Origin: an uncultured Oscillospiraceae bacterium
GTDB lineage: Bacteria; Bacillota; Clostridia; Oscillospirales; Oscillospiraceae
DNA length: 64,000 nt
NCBI GenBank assembly: GCA_947626345.1
Contig: CANQSF010000001.1
Location: 124,001 to 188,000 of the forward strand
Reading direction: 5' to 3'
Shown here: one piece after another, positions 9,709-18,284 of the stretch
Numbering within the stretch: position 1 is the first letter of the stretch
Layout of the letters: every line of letters begins with the position of its first letter
Made by a program: the position numbers and the translations under genes
The notes under the pieces: model-generated
What the model saw: only the letters and a program-made list of their open reading frames with translations
What the model was told of the DNA's origin: nothing
Database searches by the model: none

Positions 9709-10407
9709 ATGGTCTTATTTGAGAACGTATCCATGACATACCCCGGCGGGGAGGCCAGAGCCATCAACGACATGACCTTCGCCATCGAGGACGGGGAATT
9801 CGTCTTCCTGGTGGGGCCCTCCGGCTCTGGCAAGACGTCCATCATCAAGCTCATCACCGGCGAGGTCACGGCGGACAGCGGCACGCTGAACGTCAACGGC
9901 TTCGATCTGCGGCACATCCGGCGGCGGAAGCTGCCCCTGATGCGCCGCACCATCGGCGTGATCTTCCAGGATTTCCGCCTGATCGAGGACATGACCGTCT
10001 ACGACAACGTGGCCTTCGCCATGCACATCGTGGGAGCCACCAACCGCCAGATCCACCAGAGAGTGCCCTATGTGCTGGAGCTGGTGGGCCTCTCCGGCCG
10101 GGAGAAGCGCTATCCCCGGGAGGTCTCCGGCGGCGAGCAGCAGAGGGTGGCGGTGGCCCGGGCCATCGTCAACAGCCCCCAGCTCCTCATCGCCGACGAG
10201 CCCACCGGCAACCTGGACCCCGCCATGAGCCTGGAGCTGATGCTGCTGATGGATCGGATCAATGACAACGAAATGGGCACCACCGTGCTGGTGGTGACCC
10301 ACGAGAAGGAGCTGGTCAACTCCTTCTCCAAGCGTGTCATCGCCATCGAGGACGGCCGGGTCATCTCCGACGGAATGGACGGGTATTACAGCTATGAAAT
10401 CAAGTAA
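9709..10407 (+). CDS. ftsE: Cell division ATP-binding protein FtsE
   Basis: The ATPase subunit of the FtsEX complex, 232 residues. The Walker A motif GPSGSGKTS is at about residues 37-45. The Q-loop FQDFRLIEDMTVYDNVAFA, the signature VSGGEQQRVAVARAIV and Walker B LLIADEPTGNLD follow. FtsEX transmits ATP hydrolysis to periplasmic or extracellular murein hydrolases at the septum. ATG 9709 is preceded by GGAGG about 11 bases away; a TTG 7 codons upstream is less likely. It overlaps ftsX by 14 bases. Confidence 0.96.
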   Translation: MVLFENVSMTYPGGEARAINDMTFAIEDGEFVFLVGPSGSGKTSIIKLITGEVTADSGTLNVNGFDLRHIRRRKLPLMRRTIGVIFQDFRLIEDMTVYDNVAFAMHIVGATNRQIHQRVPYVLELVGLSGREKRYPREVSGGEQQRVAVARAIVNSPQLLIADEPTGNLDPAMSLELMLLMDRINDNEMGTTVLVVTHEKELVNSFSKRVIAIEDGRVISDGMDGYYSYEIK

Positions 10408-11278
10408 GATCGGTTATCTCATCAAAGAGGGCCTGAAGAGCATCGTCACCCACGGGTTCATGTCCTTCGCCTCCGTGACCATCATCGTGGCGTGCCTGGT
10501 GATCATGGGCAGTTTCACCCTCATCGCGGTGAACATCGACGCCATGCTGGACGACCTGGAGGCCGACAACGTGATGGTGGCCTACGTGGAGGAGACCTTC
10601 CCCGAGGAGGAGGCCCGGGCCCTGCAGCCCCAGATCGAGTATCTGGCCAACGTGCGCTCCTGTGAATTCGAGACCAGGGCGGAGGCCTACGAGGAGTTCG
10701 TCTCCCAGCACGAGGGCCAGTCCGCCTTCCAGTCCCTGCCCGTGGAGGTGCTGCGGGACCGGTACATCATCTATCTGGAGGACATCTCCATGATGGAGCA
10801 GACCGAGGAGCAGGTCAGGCAGATCGTGGGCATCGCCCGGGTCCGGGCAGACACCAAGGTGGCCCAGGGCTTCATGAACGTGCGCAACGTGGTCAGCGCC
10901 GTGAGCCTGATCCTGGTGGTGGTGCTGGTGGTGGTGAGCGTGTTCATCATGTCCAACACCGTGAAGCTGGCCACCGTCAGCCGCAAGGACGAGATCGCCA
11001 TTATGAAAATGGTGGGCGCGTCCAACTGGTTCATCCGATTCCCCTTCGTGGTGGAGGGGCTGGTGCTGGGCCTGTTCGGCGGGCTGCTGGCCTTTTTGCT
11101 GGAGTGGGCCGTCTATGACATCATGACCGGGCAGATCCTGAGCCTGCTGGGAAATCTGCTGACGGTGATCCCCTTCGCCTCCATCAGCGCCGTAGTGCTG
11201 CTGGTGTATCTGGGCGTGGGCCTGGTGGTGGGCGCGTTCGGCAGCTCCATCGCCATCCGCAACTATCTGCAGGTCTGA
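10394..11278 (+). CDS. ftsX: Cell division permease-like protein FtsX
   Basis: The membrane subunit of FtsEX, 294 residues, with four predicted membrane helices. Helix 1 (about residues 22-44) is followed by an extracellular loop of about 130 residues (YVEETFPEEEARAL...), the part known to contact the hydrolase. Three C-terminal helices follow with the KDEIAIMKMVGASNWFIRFPF motif typical of FtsX. ATG 10394 lies inside the end of ftsE. The next two genes encode coiled-coil M23 hydrolases, the expected partners. Confidence 0.95.
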   Translation: MKSSKIGYLIKEGLKSIVTHGFMSFASVTIIVACLVIMGSFTLIAVNIDAMLDDLEADNVMVAYVEETFPEEEARALQPQIEYLANVRSCEFETRAEAYEEFVSQHEGQSAFQSLPVEVLRDRYIIYLEDISMMEQTEEQVRQIVGIARVRADTKVAQGFMNVRNVVSAVSLILVVVLVVVSVFIMSNTVKLATVSRKDEIAIMKMVGASNWFIRFPFVVEGLVLGLFGGLLAFLLEWAVYDIMTGQILSLLGNLLTVIPFASISAVVLLVYLGVGLVVGAFGSSIAIRNYLQV

Positions 11279-11303
11279 GCGAGATCATCTCGGGGAGATA
11301 CAT

Positions 11304-12512
11304 ATGTTCGAGCACAGAGCCCCGCGGGCCATCCTGGCGGCGGTGCTGGCGCTGGTCCTGCTGACGGCCGGGGCGCCGGCGTTCGCCGCGACCAGCGGCG
11401 AGATCCAGGACGAGCTGGACGAGCTGAACGGCCAGAAGAGTAGCATCCAGAGCGAGATGGGCGACATCCAGTCCCGGATCGACTCGCTGGAATACGAACA
11501 GGCCAACACCCTGGAAAAGAAGCAGATGCTGGACGAGAAGATCCTTCTCGCCCAGGAGGAGCTGGACGTGCTGGCCGAGCAGATCGCCATCGAGGACGGA
11601 TACCTCACCGCCCTGCAGGAGGATCTGGACGAGGCCCGGGAGAACGAGCAGGACCAGCGCCAGCGCTGGCAGGAGCGGGTCCGGGCCATGGAGGAGAGCT
11701 CCGACGTAGGCTATATCCAGGTGCTGTTTGAGTCCACCAGCTTTTCCGATCTGCTGACCCGGCTGGACCTGATCAACGAGGTCGCTGCCTACGACGAGCA
11801 GCTGGAGGAGGAATACACGGCCGCCCGGGAGTCGGTGCAGGAGCTGGAGAGCCGGGCGGAGGCCGTCCGGGAGGAGAACGAGCAGCGCCGGGAGGAGTGG
11901 AAGGAAAAGCAGTCCATCCTGGAGACGGACGTGGCCACCGCCAACCAGCTCATGGCCGGTCTGGAGGACAATCTGGAGGAATACCAGCAGATGATGGATC
12001 AGGCCGCCGCCTGGGAGGCGGAGGTAGAGGCACTCATCGCGGAGAAAAAGAAGGAGCTGCTGGACGCCCAGCTGCTGGAGCAGCGGGGCAGCCAGGCGGG
12101 CGTGGTCAATCAGGCCGGATTCATCTGGCCCAGCTACACCAAGCAGCTCAGCTCCTATTTCGGCAACCGCAAGCATCCTATCAGCGGCATATGGACCGGC
12201 CACAAAGGCGTGGACATCCTCGCCAACTACGGCACCTCCGTCTGGAGCGCCGCCGCCGGGACGGTCATCAATGCCAGCATCGGATGGAACGGCGGCTTCG
12301 GCAACGTAGTCATGGTGATGCACCCCAGCGGATACACCACCATTTACGCCCACCTGTCCTCCATCGCCGTGGTGACGGGCCAGTCGGTGGCCCAGGGCCA
12401 GGTGGTGGGCTATGTGGGCTCCACCGGCAATTCCACCGGCTCCCACCTGCACTTTGAGGTCCATGACATGTATGGAACGCCCGTGGACCCGCTGGCCTTC
12501 AGTTATCCCTGA
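11304..12512 (+). CDS. Coiled-coil M23 murein hydrolase (EnvC/PcsB-like role), copy 1
   Basis: A secreted 402-residue protein. A signal peptide (about residues 1-30, ending APAFA) is followed by a long coiled coil (about residues 33-260) and a C-terminal M23 peptidase domain. The zinc ligands of an active enzyme are present: HKGVD near residue 306 and HLHFE near residue 384. The position directly after ftsEX suggests that FtsX activates it at the septum, as in E. coli EnvC or pneumococcal PcsB. The next gene is a paralogue with the same layout. Confidence 0.9.
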   Translation: MFEHRAPRAILAAVLALVLLTAGAPAFAATSGEIQDELDELNGQKSSIQSEMGDIQSRIDSLEYEQANTLEKKQMLDEKILLAQEELDVLAEQIAIEDGYLTALQEDLDEARENEQDQRQRWQERVRAMEESSDVGYIQVLFESTSFSDLLTRLDLINEVAAYDEQLEEEYTAARESVQELESRAEAVREENEQRREEWKEKQSILETDVATANQLMAGLEDNLEEYQQMMDQAAAWEAEVEALIAEKKKELLDAQLLEQRGSQAGVVNQAGFIWPSYTKQLSSYFGNRKHPISGIWTGHKGVDILANYGTSVWSAAAGTVINASIGWNGGFGNVVMVMHPSGYTTIYAHLSSIAVVTGQSVAQGQVVGYVGSTGNSTGSHLHFEVHDMYGTPVDPLAFSYP

Positions 12513-12550
12513 CAGCTCATCCCCGGCCTGCGCCGGACAAAGGAGTACCC

Positions 12551-13831
12551 ATGAAAAAACGCAAAGCATTCATATCCGCCGTATGCATCATCCTGGTGGT
12601 GCTGATGCTGCTGTCCATCACGGTGATGGTCTTCGGGCCGGCGCTCACCGCCGATGCGGCCAGCAGCAGCGAGATCCAGGATGAGATCGACGATCTGAAC
12701 AGCCAGAAGAGCGAGATCCAGGGCCGGATCGACGCCATCCAGGATGAGATCGACTCGCTGGACTACGAGAAGTCCAACGCCCTGGAAAAGAAGCTGATCC
12801 TGGACCAGAAAAACGAGCTGGCCCGCCAGGAGATCCAGGTCATCGATGAGCAGATCGCCATCATCGACGGGCTCATCTCCAACATGCAGGAGGACCTGGC
12901 CGAGGCCCGGGAGAACGAGCAGTTCCAGCGCCAGCGCTGGGAGGAGCGGGTCCGGGCCATGGAGGAGAGCTCCGACGTGGACTATATCCAAGTGCTGTTT
13001 GAATCCACCAGCTTTTCCGACCTGCTGACCCGGCTGGACCTGGTCAACGAGATCATGGCCTACGACGAGCAGCTGGAGGCGGAGTATGTGGCCGCCCGGG
13101 AGCGGGTGGAGGTGCTGGAGGCCGAGGCGGAGGTCATGTTCGCCGAGAACGAGACCCGCCGGGAGGAGCAGGAGACCAAGCGGGCACAGCTCCAGGCGGA
13201 TATCGACGCGGCCTGCGCCCTCATCGCCTCCATGGACACCAGCATCGACGAGTACGGGGAGATCATGGAGCAGGAGGCCGAGACCCAGGCCCAGATCCAG
13301 GCCCTGATCGTGGAGAAGAACCAGGAGCTGATGGAGGCCAAGGCGGCCGAGGAGGCGGAGCGCCAGCGCCAGTTGGCGGCCCAGCAGGCAGCTCAGGGCG
13401 GCGGCGCGGTGCCCCAGGTCAGCGGTACCGCCTGGATGATGTGGCCCAGCTACACCCATCTGCTCACCTCCTATTACGGCATGCGTACCGACCCGGTCAG
13501 CGGCGTGATCTACCGGCTGCACGCAGGCGTGGACGTGGGCAGCTCCTACGGCACCCAGATCTGGGCGGCCGCCGGCGGCACGGTGATCTTGGCCGGATGG
13601 AACGGCGGCTACGGCAACTGCGTGATGGTGAACCACGGCAACGGGTATACTACCCTCTACGGCCATATGTCCTCCATCGCCGTCAGCGTGGGGCAGTACG
13701 TATCCATGGGCTCGGTGCTGGGCTATGTGGGCTCCACCGGCAACTCCACCGGACCGCACCTGCACTTCGAGGTGCGCGCCAGCGCCACCGGCTCGTCCAT
13801 CAACCCGCTGGCGTTCAACTATCTGACGTGA
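12551..13831 (+). CDS. Coiled-coil M23 murein hydrolase, copy 2
   Basis: A 426-residue secreted paralogue of the preceding protein. It has a signal anchor or signal peptide (about residues 10-37), a coiled coil (about 40-285) and an M23 domain with HAGVD near residue 325 and HLHFEV near residue 404. The block EERVRAMEESSDV.YIQVLF, then ESTSFSDLLTRLDL, is nearly identical in both copies, showing recent tandem duplication. The linker before the M23 domain is Ala/Gln rich (AAQQAAQGGG). ATG 12551 follows AAAGGAG. A terminator follows the gene. Confidence 0.9.
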   Translation: MKKRKAFISAVCIILVVLMLLSITVMVFGPALTADAASSSEIQDEIDDLNSQKSEIQGRIDAIQDEIDSLDYEKSNALEKKLILDQKNELARQEIQVIDEQIAIIDGLISNMQEDLAEARENEQFQRQRWEERVRAMEESSDVDYIQVLFESTSFSDLLTRLDLVNEIMAYDEQLEAEYVAARERVEVLEAEAEVMFAENETRREEQETKRAQLQADIDAACALIASMDTSIDEYGEIMEQEAETQAQIQALIVEKNQELMEAKAAEEAERQRQLAAQQAAQGGGAVPQVSGTAWMMWPSYTHLLTSYYGMRTDPVSGVIYRLHAGVDVGSSYGTQIWAAAGGTVILAGWNGGYGNCVMVNHGNGYTTLYGHMSSIAVSVGQYVSMGSVLGYVGSTGNSTGPHLHFEVRASATGSSINPLAFNYLT

Positions 13832-13850
13832 GGCTCTGACATACAGACCG

Positions 13851-13882
13851 GACCGGGCGACCGATGCGTCGCCCGGTCTTTT
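13851..13882 (+). terminator. Terminator after the ftsEX/M23 unit
   Basis: A perfect 10-bp stem GACCGGGCGA (13851-13860) with TCGCCCGGTC (13869-13878) and an 8-base loop is followed by TTTT. The loop contains an ATG in frame with the next gene. Confidence 0.85.
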
Positions 13883-13893
13883 GGGAGGCGGAC

Positions 13894-15075
13894 GTGAAAC
13901 ATTTTTCCTTCGACAGGCGGCTGATCCGGGGGGCGCTGTGCGTGCTGTGCGGCGCGCTGGCGGCCCTGGTGGTGGTGATCGTGGGCTTCGGCGGGCTCAA
14001 AAACTTCGGCCGGGCCGCCAAGTTCGCCGCAGTGCTGCGCACGATCCGCACCCATTTCGTGGGGGAGGCGGACCTGGACCAGGTGACTGACGGGGCGCTG
14101 GACGGGGCCATCGCCAGCCTGGACGACAACTGGAGCTATTATATGGACCCGGCGGAGTACGACGCCTATCTGGACACCTCCGCCAACCGCTATCAGGGCA
14201 TCGGCGTCACCATCACCCAGGACGAGGCCACCGGCGGCTTTCTGGTGGTGTCCGTCACCAAGGACGGCCCCGCCCAGCTGGCGGGCATCCTGCCGGAGGA
14301 GATCATCACGGCGGTGGACGGCGTGTCCGTGCTGGGGGGCACCACCGACCAGCTGCGGGCCCTAATCCAGGCGGACTACGGCCGCGAGGCCCAGGTCACC
14401 GTCCTGGACGCCGGCGGCAGCGAGCGGACCGTGGCCGTGTCCTGCCGGGCCATCTATACCAGCCCCGTCGCCTATGAGATGCTGGACGGCAATGTGGGAT
14501 ACGTGGACATCGCCAACTTCCGCCAGGGCATGGCCGACGAGGCCATCGCCGCGGTGGACGATCTGATCGCCCAGGGGGCCGAGGGCCTGGTGTTCGACGT
14601 GCGGTCCGACCCGGGCGGGCTGGTCAGCGAGCTGGTGAAGCTGCTGGACCATCTGCTGCCGGAGGGGGACCTGTTCATCGAGACGGACAAAAACGGCCGG
14701 GAGGACGTGATGACCTCCGACGCTGCCTGCGTGGAGATGCCCATGGCGGTGATCGTGAACGCCGAGAGCTACTCCGCCGCGGAATTTTTCGCCGCGGCCC
14801 TGCACGAGTACGGCTGGGCGGTGACGGTGGGCCAGCCCACCACAGGCAAGGCCCGCAGCCAGGTGACCTATCCGCTGCTGGACGGCAGCGCCATCCACAT
14901 CTCCACCTACCAGTATCTGACCCCCCAGCGGGCGGACCTCTACGAGGCCGGGGGGATCGTGCCGGACATAGCGGCGGAGCTGACGGAGGAGCAGGCGGCG
15001 CTTTTCGCCACCGGGTGGCTGACACCGGCGGAGGACCCCCAGGTCCAGGCCGCCGCCGCGGCGCTTATCCCTTGA
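13894..15075 (+). CDS. S41-family carboxyl-terminal processing protease
   Basis: A membrane-anchored C-terminal processing protease of 393 residues. An N-terminal membrane helix (about 14-34) is followed by a PDZ domain (about 95-180) and the S41 domain. The catalytic Ser is in ESYSAAEFF (Ser294) and the Lys in TTGKARSQ (Lys319). I start it at GTG 13894 because GGGAGG lies 5 bases upstream. The in-frame ATG at 13864 sits in the loop of the preceding terminator and has no ribosome site. It may process envelope proteins or the adjacent hydrolases; that is inference from position. Confidence 0.9.
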   Translation: MKHFSFDRRLIRGALCVLCGALAALVVVIVGFGGLKNFGRAAKFAAVLRTIRTHFVGEADLDQVTDGALDGAIASLDDNWSYYMDPAEYDAYLDTSANRYQGIGVTITQDEATGGFLVVSVTKDGPAQLAGILPEEIITAVDGVSVLGGTTDQLRALIQADYGREAQVTVLDAGGSERTVAVSCRAIYTSPVAYEMLDGNVGYVDIANFRQGMADEAIAAVDDLIAQGAEGLVFDVRSDPGGLVSELVKLLDHLLPEGDLFIETDKNGREDVMTSDAACVEMPMAVIVNAESYSAAEFFAAALHEYGWAVTVGQPTTGKARSQVTYPLLDGSAIHISTYQYLTPQRADLYEAGGIVPDIAAELTEEQAALFATGWLTPAEDPQVQAAAAALIP

Positions 15076-15100
15076 CAGAACCCCCTCCGCTCACTATAAT
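15072..15100 (+). promoter_or_regulatory. Consensus promoter of greA
   Basis: TTGACA at 15072-15077, a 17-bp spacer and TATAAT at 15095-15100 make a perfect consensus. The -35 overlaps the stop codon of the S41 gene. Confidence 0.92.
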
Positions 15101-15150
15101 GAGTTGTTCGGAGGCTGGACCTGTAAATCACACCACAGGAGGAAATAAAC

Positions 15151-15624
15151 ATGGCGGACAATAAATTCAAAATGAGCCGGGAGCGGTTCGAGGAGCTCCA
15201 GCAGGAGCTGGATTACCTGCAGACCGTCCGGGAAAAAGAGGTCTCGGAGCTGATCAAGGAGGCCCGCAGCTACGGCGACCTGAGCGAGAACAGCGAATAC
15301 GACGAGGCCAAGACCGAGCAGGGCAAGCTCTACTCCAAGATCGCCGAGCTGAAGAACCTCCTGGAGAACGCCGAGATCGTGGAGCACACCACCCGCGCCG
15401 GCGTCATCGGCATCGGCAGCAAGGTCACCGTGCTGGACCTGGAGGAGAACGAGCGCTGCGAGTACCAGATCGTGGGCAGCCAGGAGGCCAACCCCATGGC
15501 CGGCCGCATCTCCGACGACTCCCCCTTCGGCAAGGGCCTGATCGGCCACAAGGTGGGCGAGACCGTCGCCGTGGAGGCCCCCGCCGGGGAGCTTCGCTTT
15601 GAGATCCTGAACGTCACATACTGA
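15151..15624 (+). CDS. greA: Transcription elongation factor GreA
   Basis: A 157-residue transcript cleavage factor that rescues backtracked RNA polymerase. The N-terminal coiled coil holds the acidic tip motif GDLSENSEYDEAK (about residues 47-59). The C-terminal FKBP-like domain contains NPMAGRISDDSPFGKGLIGH. Length and motifs are normal. It has its own consensus promoter and AGGAGG. lysS follows after 18 bases, and the pair probably forms one transcript. Confidence 0.97.
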   Translation: MADNKFKMSRERFEELQQELDYLQTVREKEVSELIKEARSYGDLSENSEYDEAKTEQGKLYSKIAELKNLLENAEIVEHTTRAGVIGIGSKVTVLDLEENERCEYQIVGSQEANPMAGRISDDSPFGKGLIGHKVGETVAVEAPAGELRFEILNVTY

Positions 15625-15642
15625 TCCAAGGAGAGACAGATT

Positions 15643-17142
15643 ATGTTTCAATACGCGCCGGGGTACCGGACGGAGCCGGAGGGCCTGTCCGACGAGATGC
15701 GTGTGCGCCGGGAGAAGCTTTTCAAGCTCCAGGACGCCGGACACGACCCCTATCAGATCACAAAGTTCACCCGCACCCACTTCTCCAGCCAGATCCACGA
15801 GGATTATGACGCGCTGGAGGAGCAGACCGTCACCGTGGCGGGCCGCATCATGGCCAAACGGGTCCAGGGCAAGGCCGGTTTCATGGACCTGCAGGACGAC
15901 CGGGGCCGCATCCAGCTGTACGTAAGCGTCAACGAGCTGGGGCCGGAGCTGCTGGCGGAGCTGAAGACCTGGGACGTGGGCGACATCGTGGGGGCCACCG
16001 GCTTCGTGTTCAAGACCCGCACCGGCGCGGTGAGCGTGCATGTGCAGACCATCGGCCTGCTTGCCAAGAGCCTGCGGCCCCTGCCGGAGAAGTACCACGG
16101 CCTGACCGACACCGACCAGCGCTATCGCCGGCGGTATCTGGACCTGATCATGAACCCGGAGTCCCGGCGGGTGTTCGAGCTGCGGACCCGGTTCATCAGC
16201 CACGTGCGCCGGTATCTGGACCAGCGGGGCTATCTGGAAGTGGAGACCCCGGTGCTGGGCACCATCCAGGGCGGCGCGGCGGCACGGCCCTTCGTCACCC
16301 ACCACAACACCCTGGACCTGGACATGTACATGCGCATCGCCACGGAGCTGAACCTGAAGCGGCTCATCGTGGGCGGCATGGAGCGGGTCTATGAGATCGG
16401 CCGCATCTTCCGCAACGAGGGCATGGACACCAAGCACAACCCGGAGTTCACCACCCTGGAGATGTACGAGAGCTATGCCAACTACGAGACCATGATGGAC
16501 TACGTGGAGGGCATCCTGTCCAGCGCCGCCATGGAGCTGCGGGGGACCTATGCCCTCACCTGGGGCGGCAACGAGATCGATATGTCCCCCGGCTGGCGGC
16601 GTCTGACCATGATCGAGGCGGTGAAGGAATACGCCGGGGTGGACTTCGGCGCCATCTCCGACGACGCGGCCGCCGTGGCCGCCGCCAAGGCCGCCGGCGT
16701 GGACATGGACGGAAAGGAGCCCACCTGGGGCCATGCCCTCTATGAGACATTCGACCAGAAGGTGGAGGAGAAGCTGATCCAGCCCACCTTCATCACCATG
16801 TACCCGGTGGAGGTGTCCCCGCTGGCCAAGCGCAGCCCCGCCGACGGCCGGCTCACCGAGCGGTTCGAGGCGTTCATCAACGCCTGCGAGATGGGCAACG
16901 CCTTCTCAGAACTGAACGACCCCCTGGACCAGCGCCTGCGCTTCCAGGCCCAGATGGCCCTGAAGGCCAAGGGGGACGAGGAGGCCAGCGACATGGACGT
17001 GGACTTCTGCGAGGCCATGGAGTACGGCATGCCGCCCACCGGCGGCCTGGGCATCGGCATCGACCGGGCGGTGATGCTCCTGGCGGGGGTGGACACCATC
17101 CGGGACGTGATCCTGTTTCCGACGATGAAGCCCACGGACTGA
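15643..17142 (+). CDS. lysS: Lysyl-tRNA synthetase, class II
   Basis: A 499-residue class II lysyl-tRNA synthetase. The N-terminal OB-fold anticodon-binding domain (about 60-165, VAGRIMAKRVQGKAGFMDLQ) is followed by the catalytic core. Motif 2 is FRNEGMDTKHNPEFTTLE and motif 3 is GGLGIGIDRAVMLL. The C-terminal region is slightly shorter than in many bacteria, but all catalytic motifs are present. Downstream of greA, a common Gram-positive arrangement. Confidence 0.97.
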   Translation: MFQYAPGYRTEPEGLSDEMRVRREKLFKLQDAGHDPYQITKFTRTHFSSQIHEDYDALEEQTVTVAGRIMAKRVQGKAGFMDLQDDRGRIQLYVSVNELGPELLAELKTWDVGDIVGATGFVFKTRTGAVSVHVQTIGLLAKSLRPLPEKYHGLTDTDQRYRRRYLDLIMNPESRRVFELRTRFISHVRRYLDQRGYLEVETPVLGTIQGGAAARPFVTHHNTLDLDMYMRIATELNLKRLIVGGMERVYEIGRIFRNEGMDTKHNPEFTTLEMYESYANYETMMDYVEGILSSAAMELRGTYALTWGGNEIDMSPGWRRLTMIEAVKEYAGVDFGAISDDAAAVAAAKAAGVDMDGKEPTWGHALYETFDQKVEEKLIQPTFITMYPVEVSPLAKRSPADGRLTERFEAFINACEMGNAFSELNDPLDQRLRFQAQMALKAKGDEEASDMDVDFCEAMEYGMPPTGGLGIGIDRAVMLLAGVDTIRDVILFPTMKPTD

Positions 17143-17157
17143 ACGGAGAGACAGAGA

Positions 17158-17817
17158 ATGAAAAAAATGAAAAGACAGGCCGTCTGTATTTTGGCGGTGC
17201 TGGCCCTGATATTCACATTGGCCGGCTGCAGCGCCTCCGGCAGTGACAAAAAAGCGTTTTTGGGGACATGGAAGGTCACTGTCGATCTGACCGATCTCAT
17301 CAATGAGGACTTACAGAAGGGCTATGCAGGGGTCGATGAGGAATGGGTCGACCATTTCCAGTTCAGTGATGTTGACGTGACGCTCGTTTATACGTTCAAC
17401 AAGGATGATACCTATTCCATCCGCCTGGATCAGGACGTTCTGAATGCTACGGTCGATCATATGAAGGATGAATTCAAGGATGTCGCCGTGATGATCATTG
17501 AGAGTTCGATCGCGAAGTCCGGGCGTGATATGACCGTGGAGGAGCTGCTGGAATCCCAGGGGCTCGACCTGGACGGATTCATCGACAGATCAGTCGATTT
17601 TGATTCTACCATCACCAAGTCCATTGTGGACACCTTCAACGGCAACGGACAGTGGAAAGCCGAGAACGGGGAGCTGTATCTATCCAAAAGCGTCGTGAGA
17701 GAAGCGGAAGATCTGAGCGCGCTCTATGAGATCACTTCTGACGGGATCCGGCTGACCCTGCCGGAGGGCTCCGCGGATGAGATGGGAATTTACCCGCTGC
17801 TTCTGAAAAAGGCGTGA
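17158..17817 (+). CDS. Predicted lipoprotein of unknown function
   Basis: A 219-residue protein starting with Lys residues and a hydrophobic segment that ends in the lipobox LAGC (Cys about residue 23), so it is probably a lipid-anchored surface protein. The mature part is acidic and soluble, with WKVTVDLTDLINEDLQ and a C-terminal DGIRLTLPEGSADEMGIYPL that resembles lipocalin-like stress or sensor domains seen in other Clostridia lipoproteins, though I cannot name the family. Base composition is visibly lower in G+C than lysS, hinting at transfer. It begins 15 bases after lysS behind GGAGAGACAG. Confidence 0.7.
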   Translation: MKKMKRQAVCILAVLALIFTLAGCSASGSDKKAFLGTWKVTVDLTDLINEDLQKGYAGVDEEWVDHFQFSDVDVTLVYTFNKDDTYSIRLDQDVLNATVDHMKDEFKDVAVMIIESSIAKSGRDMTVEELLESQGLDLDGFIDRSVDFDSTITKSIVDTFNGNGQWKAENGELYLSKSVVREAEDLSALYEITSDGIRLTLPEGSADEMGIYPLLLKKA

Positions 17818-17952
17818 CATGCGCCGGGGAATCCAGCTTTATGCTGCTGTTCGGATGAGGCGAAGAAGCCCGCGGACTGAAAATTTTATGGCCAGACACA
17901 AAATTCAGCGGCTGTCGGGAGCGATCCCGGCAGCCGTTTCGTGATTTACCCC

Positions 17953-17980
17953 TTGCAATTCCCGTAGGAATTGGTATAAT
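17953..17980 (+). promoter_or_regulatory. Extended -10 promoter of the structured RNA
   Basis: TTGCAA at 17953-17958 and TATAAT at 17975-17980 are separated by 16 bp, with TGG directly before the -10. The predicted start is near 17987. Confidence 0.8.
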
Positions 17981-17987
17981 TGTATGC

Positions 17988-18190
17988 GTACAAGACGATA
18001 GAGGCAGGCTACGGGGTGTTGCGACCACCCCGCAGCCCTATGCAGGAGGACATGCTCCTACACAGCGTATTACGCACCCAAGCCCTATTATACCTGTTTG
18101 TCCCGCTTTTAGCAAGGGCAACAGATATTAGGTTACGTGTGTTGTGTCTGCGGTGTGGGGTTTTGCCCTGCACCGCTTTTGTCGTCTTGG
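17988..18190 (+). ncRNA. Candidate structured non-coding RNA of about 200 nt
   Basis: No credible gene lies between 17818 and 18284 (467 bases). This part has a strong promoter at its 5' end and folds well by hand. A 12-bp closing helix pairs 17991-18002 with 18178-18189. Inside it are a 4+7 bp hairpin (18007-18037), a 5-bp hairpin (18044-18059), and an 8-bp helix with one bulge (18060-18068 with 18135-18142) enclosing a stem-loop at about 18094-18124. A 6-bp G-C hairpin (18150-18176) is followed by TTTT. It could be a free regulatory RNA or the leader of the OmpA-domain gene at 18285. The branched form does not fit 6S, SRP, tmRNA or RNase P RNA. Size and shape loosely recall the raiA motif, which I cannot verify. 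Confidence 0.6.
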
Positions 18191-18284
18191 CGGGAAGGCC
18201 CCGGGGTCCAGCGCCGTCTGCTCCCCGTGGGCTGCCCTGTCAAAAACGACACGCACAGAAATATAAGGAAAGGAACGAAACAAC

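Noticed and set aside
17988..18190. 6S RNA, SRP RNA or tmRNA identity for the structured RNA
   Set aside because: 6S is one long hairpin with a central bubble, whereas this is multibranched. The SRP domain IV loop and the tmRNA ends are absent.
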